A stretch of DNA of 8,243 bases. Source: an uncultured bacterium (GTDB lineage Bacteria; Cyanobacteriota; Vampirovibrionia; Gastranaerophilales; Gastranaerophilaceae). Positions 1-6,111 of the stretch are shown here, one piece after another. Made by a program: the position numbers and the translations under genes. Position 1 is the stretch's first letter. Every line of letters begins with the position of its first letter. Location: positions 1 through 8,243 of the forward strand of contig CABUAQ010000086.1 of the NCBI GenBank assembly GCA_902489575.1, read 5' to 3'. The notes below the pieces were generated by a model. That model had not been told where the DNA came from, made no database searches, and was given only the letters and a program-made list of their open reading frames with translations.

Positions 1-1281
1 AAATTTATAAAATTACAATTTGTAGACATTAACGGACAAGTCAAAAACATCTCCCTGCCATCTGAACAAATAGACAAAGCTTTAGATAACGAAATAATGC
101 TTGATGGCTCATCCATTAAAGGATTTAGAAGTATAGAAACTTCTGATATGTTTTTCCATCCCGATATAAACAGCTTTCAAATTTTACCGTGGAGAGAAAC
201 AAACGGAATACATTCAGCAAGATTAATATGTGATATATATAATGCTGACGGCACACCATTTGAAGGGTGCCCGAGATGCAATCTAAAAAGAGTTATGAAA
301 ACAGCTGAAAAAATGGGACTTTCAATGAATATTGGTCCGGAAGCAGAGTTTTTCTTATTTGCTAAAGACAAAGAAGGAAATGTTACTACAAAAACTCAGG
401 ATCACGCAGGATACTACGACGTAGGACCGGAAGATCTGGGTGAAGATGTAAGATCAGACATTGTATTAACACTGCAGGAAATGGGATTTGATATAGAAGC
501 TTCCCACCATGAAGTTGCTGATGGACAACACGAAATAGACTTTAGATACACAGATATTTTAACTGCAGCAGATAATGTTACAACATTTAGAATAGCAGTT
601 AAAGCAGTTGCAGCAAAGCATAATCTTCATGCAACATTTATGCCAAAGCCTATATACGGAATAAACGGTTCAGGAATGCATTGTAACATATCTTTATTTG
701 AGGGAAATAAAAATGCTTTTTACGATGAAAACGCTGAATATCAACTTTCAGAAATCGCAAAATACTCAATCGGTGGAATGCTAAAACACGTAAAAAGTAT
801 TACTGCAATTACAAACCCTGTTGTGAACAGCTATAAACGTTTAGTGCCCGGATATGAAGCACCGGTTTATCTGGCATGGTCTCTAGCTAATAGAAGTGCT
901 CTGCTAAGAGTACCTGCAAAAAGAGGGGTGTCAACAAGGGTTGAACTTCGTTCACCTGATCCTGCATGCAACCCTTACTTAGCTTTTGCTGCAATTTTGG
1001 AAGCTTGCCTTGATGGTATCAGGAACAAAATTGACCCACCTGCCCCGGTCGAAAGTAATATTTATAAACTATCCACTAAAGAACGTAAAAAACAAAGAAT
1101 TGAATCATTGCCTGGCAGTTTAGCCGAAGCGCTTGAATTCCTTGATAAATCTCTTGTAGCACAAGCAGCTCTGGGAGAACATATTCATAAAGAATTCATG
1201 ACAGCAAAGAAAAAAGAATGGGATTCTTTTAGAACATACGTTTCACAATGGGAACTTGATAAATATTTAGAAAGATATTAA
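1..1281 (+). CDS. glnA: Glutamine synthetase type I (GSI-alpha), 5' end missing
   Basis: Catalyses ATP-dependent formation of glutamine from glutamate and ammonia; the family forms cytoplasmic dodecamers and is the main ammonium-assimilating step. The frame is open from base 1, and the residues before the first in-frame ATG (base 97) already match GlnA (KFIKLQF, then the LPSEQIDKALDN region), so that ATG is internal. The 426 visible residues plus about 18 missing ones give the ~444 residues of Bacillus GlnA. Seen: DGSSIKGF, the metal-binding GPEAEFFLF, the ADGQHEIDF block, NGSGMHCNISLF with the active-site His, NSYKRLVPGYEAP, and RVELRSPDPACNPYLAF. The C-terminal part has NIYKLSTKERKK instead of the NLYDLPPEE adenylylation segment of GSI-beta, so this is the short alpha type, probably not adenylylated. 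The position of Bacillus Arg62, needed for glutamine feedback inhibition, is Ser here. It ends at its own terminator. Confidence 0.96.
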   Translation, partial: KFIKLQFVDINGQVKNISLPSEQIDKALDNEIMLDGSSIKGFRSIETSDMFFHPDINSFQILPWRETNGIHSARLICDIYNADGTPFEGCPRCNLKRVMKTAEKMGLSMNIGPEAEFFLFAKDKEGNVTTKTQDHAGYYDVGPEDLGEDVRSDIVLTLQEMGFDIEASHHEVADGQHEIDFRYTDILTAADNVTTFRIAVKAVAAKHNLHATFMPKPIYGINGSGMHCNISLFEGNKNAFYDENAEYQLSEIAKYSIGGMLKHVKSITAITNPVVNSYKRLVPGYEAPVYLAWSLANRSALLRVPAKRGVSTRVELRSPDPACNPYLAFAAILEACLDGIRNKIDPPAPVESNIYKLSTKERKKQRIESLPGSLAEALEFLDKSLVAQAALGEHIHKEFMTAKKKEWDSFRTYVSQWELDKYLERY

Positions 1282-1290
1282 TAAAAGTAT

Positions 1291-1323
1291 AAGTCACCGG
1301 ATTAAATACCCGGTGACTTTATA
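1291..1323 (+). terminator. Rho-independent terminator of glnA
   Basis: A perfect 10-bp stem, AAGTCACCGG (1291-1300) with CCGGTGACTT (1310-1319), closes a 9-nt loop and runs into a short T-rich tail (TTTAT). It starts 10 nt after the glnA stop codon, so glnA transcription probably ends before the tRNA. Confidence 0.88.
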
Positions 1324-1374
1324 AAATTTATACATAGTATTTACTCAAAAAATTTTTTTATGATAAAATAAGAT

Positions 1375-1380
1375 TATCCT
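1375..1380 (+). promoter_or_regulatory. Possible -10 box for tRNA-Lys (and perhaps malQ)
   Basis: TATCCT lies 6 nt before the first base of the mature tRNA, the right distance for transcription starting at or next to the tRNA 5' end. No convincing -35 box is seen at the expected spacing; that area is a T-run followed by AT-rich sequence. A promoter is expected here because glnA is terminated just upstream. Confidence 0.3.
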
Positions 1381-1386
1381 ATAAAT

Positions 1387-1459
<73 letters not shown>

Positions 1460-1509
1460 TTTATTTTAAAGGGAAGATGGTGTTTTAGTTTAAATAAGAA
1501 GGGGTAAAA

Positions 1510-3372
1510 ATGGTTTGTACACTGGACAAAAATAAGGTAAGTACTATTAAAAAAGCTCTGAAGGTATTAGGGAAAAAGAATTTTGTTTTTATTATGCACA
1601 ATGGGAGCTTCCCTTCTGTAGAAGGAGAAAATACCGGTTTTGGAACAATCAATTCAACAGCAGGTAAGGAATTTATTGATTATGCAGCAGGATTGTTTGA
1701 TGCAATTCAAATGGGCCCTGCCGGAAAAACTAAGTCTTCAGATTCCTCACCATATACCGGAACCATTTTTTCTAATAACCCGTTGTTCATTGATCTAAAA
1801 CAGCTTACAACAGATAAATGGCACAATATTCTATCAGTTGAAACATTTAATGATATTGTTGCAAATAACCCGAATAAAGAAACAAATAAAACCAGTTATT
1901 CTTACATAACTAAAAAACAAGCCCAGGCACTGTCTGAAGCTTATAATAACTATTTAAAACTCAATAATCAAGAATTAGATAAAGAATTTGAGGCATATAA
2001 ATTGGAAAATAGTTCTTGGCTTGATAAAGATAGTTTATACGAGGCACTGTCAGTTGAGCATGGAACTGATTTTTGGCCGAATTGGAAAAGTAAAACAGAT
2101 AAAAATCTGTTCAACCCTAAATCAAATGAAGAAAAAACTGAATATGCAAATCGTATTAATGAAATATCAAAAAAATACTCTAAAGAAATTGATGAATACA
2201 AATTTATACAATTTGTATTAAATAAACAAAACCTAGAAACTAAAAAATATGCTGATTCTAAAGGTATAAAAATGATTGCAGACAGACAAGTGGCATTCTC
2301 AGATCGTGACACCTGGGCATATCAATCACTATTTTTAGAAGGCTGGTGTCTTGGATGCCCTCCAGATTATTTTTCAAAAGACGGACAAGCCTGGGGATTT
2401 CCGGTGATTGATCCTGAAAAATTATATAATTCTGACGGTTCTCTTGGTGAAGCTGGAATGCTTATGAAAAATCTGTTCAAAAAGATGTTCAAAGAAAATC
2501 CTGGTGGTGTAAGAATTGACCACATCGTAGGTTTAATTGATCCATGGGTTTATAAATCTGGGAAAAAGCCTATGCCTGAACAAGGGGCAGGAAGGCTTTA
2601 CTCATCACCTGAACATCCTGAATTATCAAAATATGCAATTGTAAAAACTGAAGATCTTGACCAAAACTTGACTCCTGATAACGAAAAAAGAGTAAAACAC
2701 CTATCAGAAGAACAAATAAGACTATATGGCAGACTTATTGAAAAAATCGTAATTGCAGCCGCTAAAGAAGAAGGTTTAACAAAAAATTCAATAGTTTGTG
2801 AAGACTTAGGAACACTGACAAATCCTGTTGCTGCTGTTATGAAAGAATACGAACTTCTTGGAATGAGGTTAACACAGTTTACTGTTCCTACAGAACCTCA
2901 AGATCCATACAGATGTAAAAATATAACAGAAAGATGCTGGGCAATGATTGGAACACACGACAATCAGCCTGTAAATATCTGGGCAAAATCAATGGTTCAC
3001 AAGCACGAAGGATATCTCCATGTCAAAAATCTTGTTGAAGACTTGTTTGCAGAAACCCCTGATAAAGATGCTGTTATTGTGCAAATGACAAATGACGAAA
3101 TCTTTCTGAAAGAAACTAAACTTGTGGAACTTTTTGCTTGTAAAGCTGAAAATATTCAAATGTTTTTTACAGACTTTTTCAATATGAGCCAAACCTACAA
3201 TGTTCCGGGCACATCCGGTGATAAAAATTGGAGCCTCAGGTTGCCGAATAATTTTAAAGAAATGGAGACTATTAACCTCCCGCTTATATTGAAAAAAGCG
3301 ATTTTAGCACGCGGCAGAGAATTTGCACATAAAAATAAAGAGATTATAGAGGAATTAAATGAAATACAATAA
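1510..3372 (+). CDS. malQ: 4-alpha-glucanotransferase (amylomaltase, GH77)
   Basis: Transfers alpha-1,4-glucan segments between maltodextrins, releasing glucose; a cytoplasmic enzyme of maltodextrin and glycogen turnover. GH77 motifs in order: the N-terminal block with SPYTGTIFSNNPLFIDL (80-96), DRDTWAYQSLFLEG (265-278), PPDYFSKDGQAWGFPVIDP (284-302), RIDH with nucleophile Asp337, CEDLG with acid/base Glu431, GTHDN with transition-state Asp484, and NVPGTSGDKNWSLRLP near the C-terminus. All three catalytic acids are present. At 620 residues it is longer than the ~500-residue Thermus enzyme. About 47 extra residues lie between nucleophile and acid/base, and the usual WQVLPLGP is replaced by DAIQMGP, so it is a divergent subtype. 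The start is supported by AGAAGGGG (1497-1504) 5 nt upstream. The 3' end overlaps the next gene by 14 nt. Function is firm at family level; chain-length preference is unknown. Confidence 0.9.
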   Translation: MVCTLDKNKVSTIKKALKVLGKKNFVFIMHNGSFPSVEGENTGFGTINSTAGKEFIDYAAGLFDAIQMGPAGKTKSSDSSPYTGTIFSNNPLFIDLKQLTTDKWHNILSVETFNDIVANNPNKETNKTSYSYITKKQAQALSEAYNNYLKLNNQELDKEFEAYKLENSSWLDKDSLYEALSVEHGTDFWPNWKSKTDKNLFNPKSNEEKTEYANRINEISKKYSKEIDEYKFIQFVLNKQNLETKKYADSKGIKMIADRQVAFSDRDTWAYQSLFLEGWCLGCPPDYFSKDGQAWGFPVIDPEKLYNSDGSLGEAGMLMKNLFKKMFKENPGGVRIDHIVGLIDPWVYKSGKKPMPEQGAGRLYSSPEHPELSKYAIVKTEDLDQNLTPDNEKRVKHLSEEQIRLYGRLIEKIVIAAAKEEGLTKNSIVCEDLGTLTNPVAAVMKEYELLGMRLTQFTVPTEPQDPYRCKNITERCWAMIGTHDNQPVNIWAKSMVHKHEGYLHVKNLVEDLFAETPDKDAVIVQMTNDEIFLKETKLVELFACKAENIQMFFTDFFNMSQTYNVPGTSGDKNWSLRLPNNFKEMETINLPLILKKAILARGREFAHKNKEIIEELNEIQ

Positions 3373-4222
3373 ATTAATTAAAGTAATTTTAACAATGGCA
3401 ATACTTCTATCAAGTTCAACTGCCGGAATTGCAGCGATAGCAACCGATGCAAAACTTCAATATAACAAAGGTATAGACTACTATCAGCTTGGACAATTTG
3501 AAGAATCCGCATCATGCTTTAAGAAAGCAATAGAACTTGATCCAAATTACATTGATGCTTATTATAATCTTGGTTCAATATTAGAATACCTAAAACAGGA
3601 TGAAGCCGCACTTAATGTGTTCAAGCAAATAATTTTGAGAAAACCTGATGATTACGAATCTGTATATAAAGCAGCATCATTAAGTAAAAAATTAGGGGAA
3701 TACGAAAAGGCGAAAATGTATCTAACTCTAATTCCAACGGATACCTTAATTGGACAAAGGGCAAAACAACTTGCAGCAACAATGGAAACAGATATTCCGA
3801 CAATCCAAGCAGAACAAACCAAACCTCAATCCTACGCTGAAGCAAATCCGCAAAACAATTCAGATGGCATGTACAGTGATATCACAAGCCCTACCGGACT
3901 TGTTGCAGATAACAATGGAAATCTCTTCGTTGCCGGGTTTTCTGACAATACAATATATAAAATTGGACCTGATAATAAAAAAATTGTCTACATCAAAAGT
4001 GAAAAAATTGATGGCCCAATCGGACTTGCAATAGACACTCCCGGAAACATATATATCGCAAATTACAACAAAAATAATGTACTAAAAGTAGACAAAAACG
4101 GAGCAATATCAGAACTTTTAACAAACATTAAAAGCCCTTACTGCATGTATATAACAGGGGATTTACTATTTGTATCCTCTCAAGGCAGCAATTCAGTTGT
4201 AAGATACAAATTGACAAAATAA
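3359..4222 (+). CDS. Secreted TPR and NHL-repeat protein of unknown role
   Basis: 287 residues. Residues 1-27 look like a signal peptide (Lys-rich start, then a hydrophobic stretch VILTMAILLSSS, then AGIAAIA), predicting export. Residues ~30-127 form about three tetratricopeptide repeats (for example KGIDYYQLGQFEESASCFKK, then AIELDPNYIDAYYNLG), which usually bind proteins. A polar Gln/Asn/Thr-rich linker (~140-172) follows. Residues 177-285 hold three NHL-type beta-propeller repeats of about 41 residues (SPTGLVADNNGNLFVAG, GPIGLAIDTPGNIYIAN, SPYCMYITGDLLFVSS). Three blades are only half a usual six-bladed propeller. The ATG overlaps the malQ end by 14 nt and has AGAGGAA (3348-3354) 4 nt upstream, so translation is probably coupled to malQ. 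No catalytic residues are visible; a scaffold or glycan/protein-binding role outside the membrane is conceivable but not shown. Confidence 0.8.
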   Translation: MKYNKLIKVILTMAILLSSSTAGIAAIATDAKLQYNKGIDYYQLGQFEESASCFKKAIELDPNYIDAYYNLGSILEYLKQDEAALNVFKQIILRKPDDYESVYKAASLSKKLGEYEKAKMYLTLIPTDTLIGQRAKQLAATMETDIPTIQAEQTKPQSYAEANPQNNSDGMYSDITSPTGLVADNNGNLFVAGFSDNTIYKIGPDNKKIVYIKSEKIDGPIGLAIDTPGNIYIANYNKNNVLKVDKNGAISELLTNIKSPYCMYITGDLLFVSSQGSNSVVRYKLTK

Positions 4223-4291
4223 TATCAATTATTATTTCAGGTATAAAAATATTACCTATATAACTTAATAACAAGCTGATACTAATTAAAC

Positions 4292-4327
4292 ACATTTCTC
4301 CTTAATATTTTTATTAAGGAGGGATGT
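4292..4327 (+). promoter_or_regulatory. Hairpin sequestering the Shine-Dalgarno of the sigma gene
   Basis: A continuous 16-bp stem pairs 4292-4307 with 4312-4327 around a TTTT loop (4308-4311). Fourteen pairs are Watson-Crick and two are G-U (4296-4323, 4297-4322). The right arm holds the complete Shine-Dalgarno AAGGAGG (4316-4322), 6 nt before the ATG at 4329. The left arm (TTTCTCCTT) resembles the anti-Shine-Dalgarno tail of 16S rRNA. No T-tract follows on either strand, so it is not an ordinary terminator. The arrangement predicts low translation of the sigma factor until the AU-rich stem opens by heat, a bound factor or an alternative fold. The structure is read directly from sequence; the switching role is inferred. 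Confidence 0.65.
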
Positions 4328-4328
4328 T

Positions 4329-4925
4329 ATGCCAGAAAATAGGTTACTCTACAAAAAAATGCCGTTAGAGGAACTTGTTGTATTATCCCAAAATGAAGAC
4401 TACAAAGCAGTAGAAGAACTTATAAAACGAATACAAAGTGATGTCTATGCTACCCTGAGCTATCTTATAAACAGTAATGATAATCTCTCTGACCTAACCC
4501 AAGAAGTGCTTTTGAAAGTAGTAAAATACATAACCAACCTCAAACACCCAAAATGCTTCAAAGGTTGGCTAAATCAAATAATAACAAACACATATTATGA
4601 TCATATACGAAAAAAAAAGAAAGTTCCAGAAACTATCTCAATAGATTATACCTGTGAAGCACTAGATTTAACAGTAAAGATAGAAATACCCGATAAGAAG
4701 AATAAACCAATAGAAAAGTGCATAACATCGGAATGCGAGAAAATGATAAGAAATGCAATAAGAGAATTACCAGAAGCATTTAGAATAGCAATAATTCTCC
4801 GAGAATTCCAAGGTTTAAGCTATGAAGAAATTGCGAAAACTACTCATTCCAGTATTGGAACCGTAAAATCACGAATATCCAGAGCTAGAATTAAACTTCA
4901 AGAAGCACTTAAAAATTATATCTAA
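4329..4925 (+). CDS. ECF-family RNA polymerase sigma factor
   Basis: 198 residues, normal for ECF (group 4) sigma factors, which have only regions 2 and 4 and direct RNA polymerase to stress or envelope promoters. Region 2 spans about 26-98, with DLTQEVLLKVVKYI (55-68), FKGWL (77-81, as in the family's F(R/K)(G/A)WL) and NTYYDHIRKKKK (87-98). Region 4 spans about 136-190, with LPEAFRIAIILREFQGLSYEEIA, then a helix-turn-helix ending in GTVKSRISRARIKL. The linker has three cysteines (109, 131, 136) and there is one more at 76. The start is fixed by a strong AAGGAGG 6 nt upstream, buried in a 16-bp hairpin. The stop overlaps the Shine-Dalgarno of the next gene, which encodes the likely anti-sigma factor. 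An A9G run at codons 94-97 is prone to slippage. The target regulon and ECF subgroup cannot be told from here. Confidence 0.92.
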   Translation: MPENRLLYKKMPLEELVVLSQNEDYKAVEELIKRIQSDVYATLSYLINSNDNLSDLTQEVLLKVVKYITNLKHPKCFKGWLNQIITNTYYDHIRKKKKVPETISIDYTCEALDLTVKIEIPDKKNKPIEKCITSECEKMIRNAIRELPEAFRIAIILREFQGLSYEEIAKTTHSSIGTVKSRISRARIKLQEALKNYI

Positions 4926-4935
4926 GGAGTAATAT

Positions 4936-5460
4936 ATGAACAAAGATCTTACCTGTAACCAAGTTTCAGCACTAATAAATTTTTATATAGAAGGTAAACT
5001 TAACCCAAGACTAAGGGAGTACATAGATCAGCACATTTCAAAATGTCCGGCGTGCCGAAAAAAGATTCAAGAGTTACAAAAAATTCTAGACACGTTCAAA
5101 GCAAATTCAAGACCAAAACAACAAATCACAAGCAGCCAAACGGATTTTGAATTTAAAAATAAATTATCAGCCTATGTTGATAATGAATTAAATAACAATG
5201 AAAACATTAAAATAAAAAAGATAACCATAACTAACCCTACAGCAAGAAAAGAACTAGAGATGATGTATAAATTCAAACAAATTATGCACTCTGCCTACGA
5301 AAAAACAAAAACAAATGTAAGATATGATTATTCAAAAAATATACTCACAAAAATTCAGGATAGCAAAGAATATACTACAACATACTTTTACAAACTAACA
5401 GCATTATTTGTAATACTCATTGCAGCAATAATAACCGGATTTATATACTTATATTTTTAA
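4936..5460 (+). CDS. Membrane-anchored zinc-type anti-sigma factor (ZAS / zf-HC2)
   Basis: 174 residues; predicted to hold the upstream ECF sigma factor inactive at the membrane. Residues ~5-55 form a putative zinc-finger anti-sigma domain with Cys7, His33, Cys37 and Cys40 (HxxxCxxC); the spacing equals Cys11/His37/Cys41/Cys44 of Streptomyces RsrA. Residues ~71-117 look like a second copy of the domain (KLSAYVDNEL ... NPTARKEL) lacking all zinc ligands. Residues 153-174 (KLTALFVILIAAIITGFIYLYF) form one C-terminal membrane helix with almost nothing beyond it, so the protein is mostly cytoplasmic with no extracytoplasmic sensor domain. It starts 10 nt after the sigma gene; TAAGGAG (4923-4929) overlaps the sigma stop codon and lies 6 nt before the ATG, so the two genes form an operon. 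The 3' end overlaps the convergent gene by 12 bp. The anti-sigma assignment is strong from motif and context; the inducing signal is unknown. Confidence 0.88.
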   Translation: MNKDLTCNQVSALINFYIEGKLNPRLREYIDQHISKCPACRKKIQELQKILDTFKANSRPKQQITSSQTDFEFKNKLSAYVDNELNNNENIKIKKITITNPTARKELEMMYKFKQIMHSAYEKTKTNVRYDYSKNILTKIQDSKEYTTTYFYKLTALFVILIAAIITGFIYLYF

Positions 5461-6111
5461 AGAGGAAGAAGGTGTATAAACAGATGGTTTTGCAGCCTGA
5501 AAAGTTTGCATAGATGGTCTTCCCAAATACCCGTTTAATTCTGTAGGTAACTTAACATTAGAAGACATATTAATATCCTTATTCATCCTTGCAATTCCTG
5601 ACTTTTGTCTATTAGCCGCAATCTCATTACGAACAATAGGTGTTACAATATTGCAAGATAAAATTGAACCAATAGTAGTTGCAATAACATCAATACCTGC
5701 ATCAAATTTTTTATATATATCAGCAAGTTCAGTAGTTAGTTTTCCATCTTTTAATACATCAAATCCTTTTTTACCAACTTTATCAGCAACATCACTTTTA
5801 TCCAATGCATCACGAACTACACCAGGAAGCCATTTTCCTGTTTTAACGAGTTTCGAGGCAACAGATTTGAAAGACTGTGTGATAATATAAAATGATGCTA
5901 TGTTTACTGCAGCATCAGCCATTTCTTGCGGAACAAGAAACATCTTTTGTTCCTTAGGTATTTTATCATTGATGATGATAGCAGCAACTTGTGCAGCAGA
6001 AGACAGTATCCATCCGATAACACCGGTATGGATAAGCATTTTCCCCGGATTTTCACCATATTTTCTTGCTATAACATCCTTTGCACGCATAAATAAAGAC
6101 GCATTACTCAT
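5449..6111 (-). CDS. Small multi-pass membrane protein, unknown function (second of pair)
   Basis: 220 residues; I do not recognise the family. Hydrophobic segments lie at about 25-48 (MLIHTGVIGWILSSAAQVAAIII), 65-82 and 138-159 (AGIDVIATTIGSILSCNIVTPI), suggesting two or three membrane passes. A charged stretch (~100-136, many Lys and Asp) sits before the last one, and the C-terminal ~45 residues are polar and rich in Ser, Thr and Pro, probably disordered. There is no cleavable signal peptide or recognisable catalytic motif. The start ATG overlaps the upstream gene by 8 nt and has a GGGGGC-type purine-rich site before it, so the two are likely translationally coupled and may act together. 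Its order of hydrophobic segments and the segment NIVTP resemble the upstream protein (NFLIDAP), hinting at distant paralogy. The last codons overlap the anti-sigma gene on the other strand by 12 bp. Confidence 0.75.
   Translation of the reverse strand: MSNASLFMRAKDVIARKYGENPGKMLIHTGVIGWILSSAAQVAAIIINDKIPKEQKMFLVPQEMADAAVNIASFYIITQSFKSVASKLVKTGKWLPGVVRDALDKSDVADKVGKKGFDVLKDGKLTTELADIYKKFDAGIDVIATTIGSILSCNIVTPIVRNEIAANRQKSGIARMNKDINMSSNVKLPTELNGYLGRPSMQTFQAAKPSVYTPSSSLKI

Noticed and set aside
97..99. First in-frame ATG as the glnA start
   Set aside because: The frame is open to base 1 and the upstream residues match the GlnA N-terminal domain, so this is an internal Met in the MLDGSS motif.
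1477..1488. Tiny ORF ATG GTG TTT TAG with a purine-rich site between tRNA and malQ
   Set aside because: Three codons only, with no regulatory structure around it; no support as a leader peptide.
1968..2312. 114-codon open frame antisense to malQ
   Set aside because: The sense strand carries clear GH77 motifs; the antisense product is Ser/Leu/Phe-rich shadow sequence with no ribosome site.
4211..4239. TTGACA at the end of the TPR/NHL gene as a -35 box for the sigma operon
   Set aside because: No acceptable -10 at 16-18 nt (TATTTC or ATTTCA only); TTGACA also encodes the last codons of the protein.
4239..4257. AGGTA/TACCT inverted repeat after the TPR/NHL gene as a terminator
   Set aside because: Only 5 bp, a 9-nt loop and no T-tract; too weak to call.
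4278..4283. TGATACT as an extended -10 promoter of the sigma gene
   Set aside because: No matching -35, and it would start transcription at about 4290, close to the left arm of the hairpin; possible but not supportable by eye.
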